42,387 nt of DNA from Hofstenia miamia (GCA_004352715.1 SCFE01000022.1:738049-780435); one strand, 5' to 3'. Shown: positions 29,580-40,786, numbered from the stretch's first letter. The notes: generated by a model from the sequence alone, not told the origin. Made by a program: numbers and translations.

Positions 29580-30240
29580 AATAAATTGTGAAACTATGAA
29601 AATTTTCATTTAAACGAACATGCATGTGCAAATAATGCATCTCTGTAGTTGTATTTGCATATATACTTTCTGGTATATCAATATAAAAATGTCGGTAGAC
29701 ATGTAGGTGCCACGCATACATTTGAAATAATATCAAATTAATAATCGAAAGTTTATTCTTTGAAATCTGAAATTCCATCAGAAAAACAGTGGCTGATAGT
29801 TCAACTAAATCGCAGAAATATAATTTTATTGCATAAAGCGAGTTTTTGGAAAATTTAAAATAAAGTTATTATCAAGGTCTTGGAGGAATACGACAGTTCT
29901 ATTAGTACAGAGTCATTTCTAATATCACCCTACGCTTTTATCAACCCAATTGACTTTTAATATAAGAGGGTAGAATATATTAATCATCCACTACCCTAGA
30001 AATATTAGCACTTCAGATTTTTATCTCTGAAAAGTTAAATGTTACTATTTCAACATTTGATATTTAAAATATATTTAAATTAATTCTATTTGTTCATACG
30101 TATTTGAAATAAAAACACATGTTTGGAATGTAAGAAATTTTTAAAATAAAATGTGAAAAAAATGATGCTTTATATAAAGGAGGCAATTACTAGAAAAGAT
30201 ACGTATGACAATAGAACACTATAAAAATGTGTTGTTAAGT
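29580..30240. other. Intergenic AT-rich DNA, nothing recognised
   Basis: No coding signal or repeat ends seen. Confidence 0.45.
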
Positions 30241-30250
30241 TGTTGAGAGC

Positions 30251-30345
30251 ACTTACAGACGTTGCGCCAATGGTTAAGTCTTGATTGAAAAAATTCAGAT
30301 TCAGTTGGGCTCTGTGAAGTGGAGACGCTGTCCATCTATCGAATC
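30251..30345 (-). promoter_or_regulatory. Possible untranslated first exon or promoter-proximal region
   Basis: On the minus strand, a less AT-rich stretch (AGATGGACAGCGTCTCCACT ... CCATTGGCGCAACGTCT) ends at a strong donor GTAAGTGC (GT at 30256-30255). HMBOX1 lies downstream on the same strand and has an acceptor-like site 4 bases before its ATG. Joining them would create a 13-kb 5' UTR intron. This is speculative and rests on the splice-site match only. Confidence 0.2.
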
Positions 30346-30419
30346 GTTATAGCAATCGAAATTTAATAGAAAATTTTTAAATCTGTTTATTTAACATTTA
30401 ATCAATTTTTAATAGTAGC

Positions 30420-30845
30420 AGGCAACGACCAACGCTGTTTCACAGGTGCCTCCATTAGTTAAAAATTGTCACTCATAGGCTAATAAAGGGAGCGATTAAA
30501 TATTAACTACGCATCTGTCCAATGCCCGATGCGTATTATAACTTTTATAAACCGAATTTTCAGTTTGCCTAGTGCATATGCATAATTTATAACAACACTT
30601 CCACGGCCGTTTGAATAGATGCACCATCATTAATTGATCACTTATTTTAAATTCCGTTTATTTTTTGTAACTCTGTTTTCAATGCGTTCATACTGACATT
30701 CGCTTAGTGTTTATTTGGGAATTTTAAACCAATCAATCGCCTTCAAATTATTATCAATAAATTTCTACGTTAATTAAACGCAATACGCACTCTCCTCTGA
30801 AAATAATGCACACTTCAGTAACATGCATGTACTATTCAATCAAGA
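30420..30845. promoter_or_regulatory. Candidate non-coding regulatory island
   Basis: Repeat-free by eye and less AT-rich than its surroundings. It contains an E-box CAGGTG, an octamer-like ATGCATAAT, CACGGCCG and several ATTAATT/TTAATTA words. No coding frame. The regulatory interpretation is an inference. Confidence 0.22.
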
Positions 30846-31268
30846 NNNNNNNNNNNNNNNNNNNNNAGGTGCCTCCATTAGTTAAAAATTGTCACTCATA
30901 GGCTAATAAAGGGAGCGATTAAATATTAACTACGCATCTGTCCAATGCCCGATGCGTATTATAACTTTTATAAACCGAATTTTCAGTTTGCCTAGTGCAT
31001 ATGCATAATTTATAACAACACTTCCACGGCCGTTTGAATAGATGCACCATCATTAATTGATCACTTATTTTAAATTCCGTTTATTTTTTGTAACTCTGTT
31101 TTCAATGCGTTCATACTGACATTCGCTTAGTGTTTATTTGGGAATTTTAAACCAATCAATCGCCTTCAAATTATTATCAATAAATTTCTACGTTAATTAA
31201 ACGCAATACGCACTCTCCTCTGAAAATAATGCACACTTCAGTAACATGCATGTACTATTCAATCAAGA
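30444..31268 (+). repeat. 402-bp apparently perfect direct repeat around a 21-N gap (likely assembly duplicate)
   Basis: Bases 30444-30845 and 30867-31268 appear identical, separated only by 21 Ns (30846-30866). The sequence is unique-looking, with CAGGTGCC, GCATATGCATAATTTAT and ATTAATTGATCA words. It is most simply the same contig end placed twice. Confidence 0.88.
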
Positions 31269-32618
31269 CTTTTAAAACCGTGAATTCATTTATAACTTAA
31301 AATATATTATATTCAATAAATCTACCCATAGACAACACGTGCTAACTAATGATAGATATTTTAATGTCTTTATTAAATAATCGCCGTTTTCTTTTAAGAT
31401 TATTGGGGTTGTTTTTTTACAAAGGTCCATTTCTATAATATTAAGCTTTACAAAGTTTTGAAGAATAGTTTTTCTAATAGGGCAAAAGTTCAATTTCATA
31501 TATTTTAGACTTAAAAGTTATCTATTTTTTCAAAAGGCTTAAAATTCAATTTCTAAGGTTTTATAAAAAAACAATTCGATTTGGTTTGGCAAGACGTCTT
31601 ATTTATATTGTATTATTAATTTTTATAGACATTTTTCCAGTGCAGACCTGAGGTTAACCTTTAAAAAATGTATAATATTTTTCTGCGAGGTATGTTTTTA
31701 ATAGCAGAATTATAGTGTCTATGTCATAATTTTAAATCAAAATAAGTTCTATAAGTAGTTTAAATTTTTCTAATTTCTTAATTTTCTTAATTTGCTACAG
31801 TATAATAGAAAATTGCAAAAAAAATATTAGTTTCAAATTAATATTTATGTCTGTATGTGAATTAGAAATAGAAAAAATTTCGTTGTGAAATCAAACCTAT
31901 ATTTATGTAAATCTGCATATAAAATTAAATAAGCTTTCTTACTGCTATGTTCATTAAAGAATATTTTTCTTAAAAATTTTTAGGTCAAAATTAGATTTCT
32001 ACAAATCTAAGGCATTTCAAATCGTTGGCTTGCTGTCAAAACCTGAAGTCTTATTTCCAAAATGGATTTTTTCCGTTCAGTTTAAAATATTTATACAATA
32101 ACTTTTTTTGGTTTCATAGGCATAATGCACATTTTACTTAATTTATTGATACGGCAAAACACCAATAAATATTTAATAATGGTGTTTTCTTTTGGTGTTA
32201 GTAGATTATACTTTGATTCGTATTATAACGGAAGGTAATAAATACATAAAATTCGTGTTTTAAATCTAAAATTAATTTATATCGTCATAGCTATTTAGGT
32301 TTGCGTGATACGCATTCATCTGCCGCAACGGTATTATCAAATTCATGGAATTTTTTAGAATAATCGCGTTATAAATTTAAAAGGTCACATTTGTATGAAT
32401 TGGGGAAATGACAGATTTTATATTAATATTCTTGGCAACATTTTGACCAGTCTTACAACAAAACACTTGCATCATCAAAATTTCCAAGTATTTATTAAGT
32501 TTTAACACGTTTATCAGTTTAATTGACAGCTAGAACCACGCTTCAGATTTTTATGCTTAAAAGAATTGGAATTATGTTTAATTTGTGCTTCAAAAATAAC
32601 CAAAGTATGGTTATAAAT
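31269..32618. other. Intergenic AT-rich DNA
   Basis: No gene seen. The open frame 31290-31499 (-) is unconvincing. A less AT-rich island at about 32280-32420 (GCGTGATACGCATTC, CTGCCGCAACGG) is unexplained. Confidence 0.4.
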
Positions 32619-32979
32619 CAGACCTGTGAACGGCTTGGCTTGGCTCGTTTAAATTTTGAGTAAGTTCGGCTCGGCTCGGCTCGCCACAGAAAATCTTTCA
32701 ATAAGGCTCGTTTCAGCTCGGTATTTTTTTTAAAAAATATTGTGCTCTCAGAATTTGTTCAATTGCTCTTCCTATTATTTAATAAACATTTCTAAAATAA
32801 GATTAAAAGTAAGGAATATTGAATGAAAAAAAGAAAAATCTGCATAATCAAATTAACAAGCAGCACTATAATTTTGGTTTGCTTAAAAACGGCTCGTTTT
32901 GGGCTCGTTGTATATCCAATACGATGCTCAAGCTCGGTTCGGCTCGGCTCGTTAGCAGCTCAGCTCGTTGACAAGTCTG
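32619..32979 (-). mobile_element. GAGCC hAT-type element, copy H (reverse orientation)
   Basis: CAGACCTGTGAACGGCTTGG at 32619 and GTTGACAAGTCTG at 32979, in opposite orientation to copies A-G. The flanks TTATAAAT and GTATAAAT form a 7-of-8 target duplication. Short GGCTC pentamer tracts lie inside both ends. Open frames across it are repeat-derived. Confidence 0.87.
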
Positions 32980-34160
32980 GTATAAATTCAAGTAAAAATT
33001 GTAGACTAATTTAGTTAATGTAGCCCATAAGTGCCATTTTAAATGTTCTATAGTGAGCTTTTCACGCGATTGAGAACCCCATAAGGGCAAACTTAAAATT
33101 ACATACTTTTAGGATCACAGACAAATAGATTCTCCATTTGAACGGGGTAGGTTTTAAAGCTTCAAAATTCGTGTTTTCTTCTATCAGATTTACAATTTTG
33201 TTTAAAAACAGGTTTTTTCCATTGCGTTCAGAAAAACCCTAAAAGCTTCAGGCTATTGAATTACAGTGTTAAGTAACTCGCATGTGTGAAAGCCCTTAAT
33301 GAAGAGTCATCACTCCGTACTTTAGAAAATAGTGGTTTGAGAATATTCTTATAAGTTACAGTGAATTACAAAATGATAACATATCAACAAAATCTGTGTG
33401 CGTTAATTTTTACAAAAATAATTTTCATTCCATGAAATATGCTTAAACTTATGTTTTGTGCTTAAGCATAAATATCCGAACTCTGGCTATGACCAATCTT
33501 TGGACCGAAATATTGCAAAGTTTGAAGTTGTGTTTAAAAAGCATTTCAATGTGTTTACAGAAATTATGATCATGGAGTATCGGCAAACATACGGCATAGG
33601 GGCTTTTAGTGTTGCCGTATTGCATTGCCGCAGAGGATACAATTTTACTTAGTGTTACAACATCTAACAGTGCTAGCAATAATCAATTTATCAAAAAAAA
33701 CATGTGTTGATTGTAAATCCATACTTCTTAAGACTCAAGCCATATCTATGGTTTCTCAAAACGATTCTATGTATTAGAAATGCAATCTGTACTTCATATC
33801 ACATCTATCAGCAAAGATTTTGTACTGAACTACCCTAAATTGTTATCGTAATAAGAAAGAAAAGGTCAGAAAAACACTGTAACAAAAATAAAAAATATGT
33901 TTGCAAAACAAAAAACTTTGAAAAAGCGCTGATAAAATAGTTATATCTGAAAAAATTATAACACTAATGATATATAAGAACTAATCAACTTTTTTAAGAC
34001 GTTTTCAATACGTGAAGAACTTTCTAAGCAGACTTCTCAAGTTGGTATCTAGTTTTAGAGATCCGCCATGAAGTCGCCGAAACTCTCCTACGCACATAAT
34101 TTTATGCCTTTGATACGTCAAATTTAGAATTTGCCTCACAATTCTATCTAATCATAATCG
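32980..34160. other. Intergenic DNA with one unexplained open region
   Basis: Bases 33449-33679 are open on both strands (plus frame 33458-33652, minus frame 33679-33449) and less AT-rich than average, but neither translation matches a family I know. The rest shows nothing. Confidence 0.35.
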
Positions 34161-34163
34161 AAC

Positions 34164-34213
34164 GTCACCTAATATTATTATAATATTATTATTATTACTA
34201 TTATAATTATTAC

Positions 34214-34250
<37 letters not shown>
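34164..34250. repeat. (ATT)n microsatellite
   Basis: About 85 bp of ATT/TTA trinucleotides with a few interruptions. Confidence 0.9.
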
Positions 34251-34309
34251 GACAATGCCTACTTAATGACGATAATACACTACATTCATTTGAAAATGTT
34301 GTATAAAAT

Positions 34310-34435
34310 GCGCACACACACACACACATTTTAATATTATATATATATTATATTTATAAATAGCTTTTTGTAGTTTTGTAGTTTATAGTTTTTTGTACCT
34401 TTTTCTTGTAGCAATAAATTGCTTCTGAATCATAT
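34310..34435 (+). mobile_element. LINE 3' tail fragment
   Basis: A CA-repeat, then TTTTGTAGTTTATAG... and TTGTAGCAATAAATTGCTTCTG, then (ATT)n. This arrangement and the GCAATAAATT.GCTT word match the tails of the two LINE ends in HMBOX1 intron 2. No coding part is recognisable upstream. Confidence 0.45.
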
Positions 34436-34487
34436 TATTTTTATTATTATTATTAATTGTAGCACACTCATTAATAACTGTGTATGC

Positions 34488-34519
<32 letters not shown>

Positions 34520-35130
34520 NNNNNNNNNNNNNNNNNNNNNNNNNNNNNNNNNNNNNNNNNNNNNNNNNNNNNNNNNNNNNNNNNNNNNNNNNNNNNNNNN
34601 NNNNNNNNNNNNNNNNNNNNNNNNNNNNNNNNNNNNNNNNNNNNNNNNNNNNNNNNNNNNNNNNNNNNNNNNNNNNNNNNNNNNNNNNNNNNNNNNNNNN
34701 NNNNNNNNNNNNNNNNNNNNNNNNNNNNNNNNNNNNNNNNNNNNNNNNNNNNNNNNNNNNNNNNNNNNNNNNNNNNNNNNNNNNNNNNNNNNNNNNNNNN
34801 NNNNNNNNNNNNNNNNNNNNNNNNNNNNNNNNNNNNNNNNNNNNNNNNNNNNNNNNNNNNNNNNNNNNNNNNNNNNNNNNNNNNNNNNNNNNNNNNNNNN
34901 NNNNNNNNNNNNNNNNNNNNNNNNNNNNNNNNNNNNNNNNNNNNNNNNNNNNNNNNNNNNNNNNNNNNNNNNNNNNNNNNNNNNNNNNNNNNNNNNNNNN
35001 NNNNNNNNNNNNNNNNNNNNNNNNNNNNNNNNNNNNNNNNNNNNNNNNNNNNNNNNNNNNNNNNNNNNNNNNNNNNNNNNNNNNNNNNNNNNNNNNNNNN
35101 NNNNNNNNNNNNNNNNNNNNNNNNNNNNNN
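34520..35130. other. Assembly gap
   Basis: 611 Ns after a TA tract. Open frames spanning it have no meaning. Confidence 0.97.
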
Positions 35131-35229
35131 TTAAAAGTTAATTCAAAGTCTTTTTAATACAAGATATTACATTATTTTCAATCTTTTTAAATTATAAATA
35201 TAATTTAAAATAGGTTTTTACTATAAACT

Positions 35230-35231
<2 letters not shown>

Positions 35232-35266
<35 letters not shown>

Positions 35267-35486
35267 TGCAATATATATGCAATATATAATAATATGTATA
35301 ATTGAGCACGCAAAATTTGAAATTGTCTTGTATTTAACAGCTTCTAGCACGAAGATGTATGGACATTTCATTTTCGAAATTATTTATTTTGCTGTAAAAT
35401 TGGAATAAATAGAATTCCAATTTATTATAAATTTCCAGTTAACCAAAAATATTTTTAAAGTTGTTTCTTTATAGTATTTAGTACTC

Positions 35487-35547
<61 letters not shown>

Positions 35548-35632
35548 TATATATGTATATATATATTTATATGTACATACATATATATATATACATATAT
35601 ATTTATATATACATACATATATAATCATATGT
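35232..35632. repeat. Two TA-rich tracts (35232-35263 and 35487-35632)
   Basis: The second tract is long and contains TATGTATATATATTTATATG-type words and roughly mirrored halves. Likely hard-to-assemble microsatellite DNA. Confidence 0.88.
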
Positions 35633-35639
35633 ATTAACA

Positions 35640-37370
35640 AATGTATAGACTTTCAAATAATTGGAATATTTGTAATTCGTTTAAATATTGGATGGAGAAC
35701 TATGCATACTTAAAATATAAAATGAAAAATTTGAAATTGAATGTATATATAAGAAATATAAATTTGGAAAATTGATTCAGACATATAGCATATTTTTTTA
35801 CCTGTTATCAATGTGTGCTGTCAAGTTTTAGTCTCTAGTAAGGACTGTCTTTATTTAGGTACAGTTCTTTTAATTTGAATACGTGTTGTTGATTTCAAAT
35901 ACAAGAGTTAAAACAGGGATAAGATGTTTAAGAGACATCCAGTGCAATTAAGAAATATATAATACACCCATTATGTGACGTAGTCAAAAGCTAACAGTGA
36001 ACAGGTTCTCGTCTGATGGAAATTTGCAATTGCACCGAATACATTAGTTTTAATGCGACTGCTTATCAAACTGCGTTTTAACAATTCAAGAGTGAAAAAT
36101 GTCACAAATTACATCATCACATTCCAATACATAGTTGTGTTGAAATTAAAGTGAATTACAGTGTTCGACCAATTAAAACATAAAATAAATTTCAAAGAAT
36201 ATTTCGTAAAATTATGTTTATATTGTTTAAGTGGGAGTTAAGTTTTAAGATGCTTTTATCATTTCTTCTTTCTCGAGATTGGCAAATACTGTTTCCCTAT
36301 TATTAAAAGACTTTTTAGCGAAAGCCACTAAAACGTTTCCACTCTACGCCGATATGAATGCTGCAATATTCTTCAAAAATTACATTTATATGTATATAAT
36401 AATTTAAGAGATTATAAATACTTTTAAACTACAATTTTAGACCAGGATCGCATGAAGAATAAATTACCTTAATTTAATATGTTTTTTAAGCCCACTTCAG
36501 AATTAATCAAATTTATGTTGATATTTATTTTCGCAAAGTTTCTGCTATAATTGCGTAACGCTTTCAATAGAAACATTTTTCTCTAAAAAATTCCTTAATT
36601 TTCAAAAAAGTAAAAAAAATTTTTTCAATGTCTAGTTAATTAAATACTCTAATTTAGAGTTAAGCTCCGCTATTATTGCCAGCAATTCAACAGAGATTTT
36701 TTATATATTTTTATTCCTTGTCTAATTTTCAGTTGGCATCTTGAAAACTGCATATGTGGAGAATGAAAATTGAATTTTTTGCATATTTTTATTGAAATTA
36801 ATATTGTACTGCTTTAGCTGTTTTTTGGAATGCAACATCTTAAATCTAATAGCAAGTGGTAGTTACACCTGCAGTTTAAATTGGGTTGAACTAAATCTGC
36901 AGGGTCTTTGAACTACTTCTATGCATGCGTTATACACCTATTATTTATAATGATTCTTCTTAACCCTGAGACCTGGATAAATTATTGCATAGTGCCTGAT
37001 TAAAGCATAAATACTTAAACAAAAGAATGAATACCTGAAGCATAACATTGGTTGCTACATGTATCAGGTGAAATTTCATGTATGAATGTAATAGTCGATT
37101 GAGTATTAGATAGATTAAATTGAAGGAACGAATTTAGACGATAGACATTAAAAATAATTTTTGAATTTAAAGAACAAGACGAAATATGGCACTTAAAGGG
37201 AATGTCGTAAATAGAAATATCTTTAAGCTCCTTAGACTTCCCAGGACGTATTACAGCAATTTATTTTATTGTCTAGAATTGCTGGTGAATTGAATTTTGA
37301 AATTTTTTAAGCTCTTTTCATATATGGAAATACATTTCATAGTTTTTATCAATTATATATAGACCTGCTT
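35640..37370. other. Intergenic AT-rich DNA, no gene recognised
   Basis: About 1.7 kb. No repeat ends and no convincing coding frame. Bases about 35950-36200 are somewhat less AT-rich. Confidence 0.45.
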
Positions 37371-37621
37371 TTTGCTATGGAAAATGCAAAAATCTTGCAT
37401 TTGGCGGGAAACGGTCCGAAATTTCTAAGGCATTTAGCAGGAATCGCACTTTTTCCCCAAAAACCTTATTTTTTGGCCATTGCTCCCGCAGTATTCACTC
37501 GAACTTAAATATATTTACAATGGGGGTAGGTAAATTAAAGAGACACTAACCTGCGAAATTTCAAAGATTTATGTTTGGAAACGCGGTTAAGATGAGGTTT
37601 TTAAGAAACATTTAGCGGGAG

Positions 37622-37656
<35 letters not shown>

Positions 37657-37720
37657 CTTATATAAGGCGCTGTGTATTTTTATGAAAAATACAGGGCGCA
37701 AAGTTCAAATTTGTTGTATT
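37371..37720. repeat. Unclassified repeat-like region with a hairpin
   Basis: Less AT-rich text (TTTGGCGGGAAACGGTCC, CATTTAGCAGGA, CATTTAGCGGGA), a TA tract at 37629-37660 and an imperfect palindrome GGCGCTGTGTATTTTT / AAAATACAGGGCGC at 37666-37700. It looks transposon-derived, but no family can be named. Confidence 0.35.
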
Positions 37721-37992
37721 TATCAAAAAAAACAATATTTATTTAAGTAAACAACTGACTATAGTTGGCTGCAAAAAAAATGAGACTGAACACCTATTTT
37801 TTCAAGCTTTGTGGAAACGTATTGAGACGTTTTAGAGGAAAACTATAAAAATAAAAGACAACGAGAATTTTGTGAACTTTAAAATGGTCAAACAAAAAAG
37901 TTAATTAATTAAACTGGTACTTCGTAATTATTGGAAAACACTTACTAAACAAATTTTTTTGCTTTGCAAAGTTTCTACTTGATTTCTTCGGA

Positions 37993-38101
37993 ATGGAAAG
38001 GTTGGAACAGCTTGAAAACGCCTTTGCGACATCGCAAATTTCTCGATCAACTTATTTTCGAAAGCTGAAAAAAATTCGACAAGGAGAATCTCTCAAAAGA
38101 A
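37993..38101 (+). CDS. Coding-like fragment cut by an N gap, unknown protein
   Basis: The plus-strand frame from an ATG at 37993 reads MERLEQLENAFATSQISRST and then YFRKLKKIRQGESLKR up to the gap at 38102. The base composition is coding-like and less AT-rich than its surroundings, and the text is an amphipathic, basic helix-turn-helix-like stretch. Only 36 residues are visible. It follows a repeat-like region, so it could be the start of a transposon gene rather than a host gene. I do not recognise the family. Confidence 0.35.
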
Positions 38102-38117
38102 NNNNNNNNNNNNNNNN
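38102..38117. other. Assembly gap
   Basis: 16 Ns that separate the coding-like fragment from the right end of a GTGACATCGGG repeat. Confidence 0.97.
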
Positions 38118-38169
38118 TACCCTAACCCGACCCGAAATCGGGTAGGCTTTATCGGGTACCCGATGTCAT

Positions 38170-38175
<6 letters not shown>
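38118..38175 (+). mobile_element. GTGACATCGGG repeat, right-end fragment
   Basis: CCCGACCCGAAATCGGGTA followed by ATCGGGTACCCGATGTCATT, which matches the right end of 21331-21894. The left part is lost in the gap. It is followed by a TA tract (38174-38210). Confidence 0.65.
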
Positions 38176-38210
<35 letters not shown>

Positions 38211-38219
38211 TAACAGTTT

Positions 38220-39007
38220 TGCTCAATTTCTTTAAATTTGATAATGTAGACAATATTGAGTGTCATATTGATATTCAAATACCTGAAGTTTCATAAATAC
38301 TTTTGGATTTCCCAAAATTTACTAGTAGTAAACGAATAGGTGTAAAGTCACTAAAATGCTTAATTTAAAAATATGTCTTAGTACGCAACTACAATGAAAA
38401 TATATGGCAAGTTTATTTTACAATGCATAAGCAGTCTATCATCAGAAACATGTTTGTTTGTTTGTTTGATTTGAATGCTTCATATTATAAACTTTATTGG
38501 TTGGTAATTTAGACAATTACATACAATATCTCACCATCTCTGCAATCAAAAATTGTCAAATTGTACAGTAAATATGGTAGATTTTTAATTTGAAACATTG
38601 TCTAGTTGTCTCAATGATTTATGAGTAAAGATTATACATTAGAGAAAGAACATTAAATTAGAATGAAGATTTACAACAATCATACTTTAAAAATGGATAA
38701 GGGTTAATTATTCATAACAAATACATGATCTTCATGCATCTCAGTAAAGATTTTAACTGCAATTAGATAAGTTATTGATTGGATTGTCAAATTAAACTCT
38801 TAAGGCAAATAATAGGTACATAATACCAGCTGGTTTTTTACATTCAGGGCATTAGTGGCTTAGCCCTAAAGTAATCAATAAGAAATTTTATTTTCAAATG
38901 CAAGATGAATAAATAAATATTATTTAATACGAAATTGAAATTTTCAAAACATGAAGTTCAAGCATCGGCTTATAAATATATGACATGGTGATGGGCTAAC
39001 CATTAGA
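38220..39007. other. Intergenic AT-rich DNA, nothing recognised
   Basis: No coding signal or repeat ends. Confidence 0.5.
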
Positions 39008-39015
39008 ATCTAGCA

Positions 39016-39390
39016 CAAACTTGTCAACGAGCCGACATTTCCAAGCTCGGCTCGACTCGTTTAAATTTTGTGTAAGTTCGGCTCGGCTCGGCTCGCCACA
39101 TTAAATCATTGAATGAGGCTCGTTTTAGCTCGGTATTTTTTTAAAACCATTGTGCTCAAAGAATTTTTTACATATCTCCTTCTATTATTTAATAAACATT
39201 TCTTAAATAAGATTATAGGAAAGGCATACTGACTGCAAAAAATAAGAAAAATCTCCATAATCAAATTAACAAGCAGAACTATAAACTTGCTTTTGCCTAA
39301 AATAGGCTCGTTTTGTGCTCGTTGTATATCAAATACTGTGCTCAAGCTCGGCTCGGCTCGGCTTAGAAGCTCGGCTCGTTGACAAGTCTG
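39016..39390 (-). mobile_element. GAGCC hAT-type element, copy I (reverse orientation)
   Basis: CAAACTTGTCAACGAGCCGA at 39016 and GTTGACAAGTCTG at 39390, with an exact 8-bp target duplication ATCTAGCA (39008-39015 and 39391-39398). It is gap-free, 375 bp, with GGCTC pentamers inside both ends. This is one of the best copies from which to define the family. Confidence 0.92.
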
Positions 39391-39397
39391 ATCTAGC

Positions 39398-39619
39398 ATG
39401 GTATGGTTTGCAATTGATATTTTAGAAAACACCATAGAATCGATATCAACAATGTCAAAGTTATATTATCATAATGTTTACGACATTTTTGTGACCTTTG
39501 AAGAGCCAAATGATGTAGACATATTCAACAGTTTCCTCAATAACTGTCTGGAAGAATTGAAATTTGCAGAAGAAAAATTAAATATTTCCATAAATTTCCT
39601 TGCTAAACGTTTTCAATGA
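39398..39619 (+). CDS. Possible small coding region, unknown protein (73 aa)
   Basis: The frame starts at an ATG overlapping the target duplication of copy I and ends in TGA. It reads VYDIFVTFEEPNDVDIFNSF and LNNCLEELKFAEEKLNISI, an acidic, helical, non-repetitive sequence that looks more protein-like than most frames here. A splice-acceptor-like TTTTAG lies at about 39420, so it could also be a terminal exon. No family is recognised. It may be chance. Confidence 0.25.
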   Translation: MVWFAIDILENTIESISTMSKLYYHNVYDIFVTFEEPNDVDIFNSFLNNCLEELKFAEEKLNISINFLAKRFQ

Positions 39620-39659
39620 CCACAATGAAACTAAGATGTACCAAATTCTACTAATACAG

Positions 39660-39690
<31 letters not shown>

Positions 39691-39696
<6 letters not shown>

Positions 39697-39850
39697 GAGA
39701 CACTATCATGTTATCCGACCCAATTGGAATATTTACTCCCCGAACAAACGACCATTAACATTAATCATTTTCTGATAGAAGAAACAGCAATTCATTCTTA
39801 TTTCTTAATATCTTGCAACTTTCTCAAATCAAGCGGTGATCTAGATATAT
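39691..39850 (+). mobile_element. GTGACATCGGG repeat, left part
   Basis: AGAAAGAGACACTATCATG then GGAATATTTACTCCCCGA, ACCATTAACATTAATCATTT and GAAACAGCAATTCATTC align with 21331-21800. It is preceded and followed by TA tracts. Confidence 0.6.
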
Positions 39851-40157
39851 ATATATTTATATATAATTTTTCAACAGCTTAAAATTGTTATTGGACATTC
39901 TTCTGCGAATACTTTTTAGGCTTTGATCTTATCATTTCTGGCATTGAATTTAGCATGAACATATCGTCACTTAGAACAAAACATTTATAAAAGTAAGAAG
40001 TTAGAAATTTTAAAAAATGAATAAACTTTTAAACAATAATTTTTATTTGCTGCTTGTGTAACAGTTTGAAAAATATTGGATTCGAATCTAATATTAATAT
40101 ATTTATAGGTGCATATATCTACTGACTTTATTAGTGAATATTTATTAAACAAACTCA

Positions 40158-40262
40158 TTGCAGGACAAATTTTCAGTGGTTGGACTTTCTCGTGTGAGCA
40201 ATGTGCCAAAACACTATTTGTTAGTGCATTGTGCAATAAATCGATTTTGGCTTTCGGATCAG
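40158..40262 (+). pseudogene. Possible PIF1-like helicase motif remnant
   Basis: One plus-strand frame reads KFSVVGLSRVSNVPKHYLLV, which resembles the motif VI region (Y/F-V-A/G-L-S-R-V) near the C-terminus of PIF1-type helicases, found in Helitron transposons. The upstream motif with conserved Ser/Gln could not be recognised, and another frame is also open here. Weak call. Confidence 0.2.
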
Positions 40263-40366
40263 GTCGAGTTGGGCTCAGGTACAAAGCTTAGATTGATTGA
40301 TAAAAAGATATTAATGTTATCCACTAATACGTTAGAGTAATACCAATTAATGGCTAGGTTTACCCT

Positions 40367-40750
40367 ATCAGAAAATCATCCAAGACGTGAATATTGCGAA
40401 TAAAAATTTACGTTCGGGTCGGGTCAGGTTCGCACAGTAAATTTTCTGGTCGAGTTTGTTTCGCGTAGTAAATATTCTGATCGGGTGGTGTTACGAGTTC
40501 ATGCGATCAGAAAATGATCGAAGACGTGAGTATTGCGAATAAAAATTTACATTCGGCTCGGGTCAGGTTCGCACAGTAAATTTTCTGGTCGAGTTTGTTT
40601 CGGGTAGTAAATATTCTGATCGGGTCGTGTTACGAGTTCATGCTATCAGAAAATGATCGAAGACGTGAGTATTGCGAATGAAAATTTAAGTTTCGATTGG
40701 GGTCAGGTTCGACTAGTAAATTTGCATGTCGGTTTCGGGTAGTCTATCTC
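40367..40750 (+). repeat. 139-bp tandem repeat array, about 2.8 units
   Basis: Units start at 40367, 40506 and 40645 with ATCAGAAAAT(C/G)ATC, giving an exact 139-bp period. Each contains GACGTGA.TATTGCGAAT, GTTCG..(C/T)AGTAAATTT and (in the first two) CGGGTAGTAAATATTCTGAT-type text. That text is the reverse complement of the GAATATTTACTACCCGA block of the 21331 element. The last unit is shorter and ends GGGTAGTCTATCTCTAA. The array is therefore an internal amplification within that transposon family. Confidence 0.8.
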
Positions 40751-40786
40751 TAATATAAACCGAGGAGAATTTAATAGTTTTATGTC

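Noticed and set aside
33449-33679. Overlapping open frames on both strands as a real gene
   Set aside because: No recognised similarity, no splice or neighbour support. Being open on both strands is common for short stretches of moderate composition.
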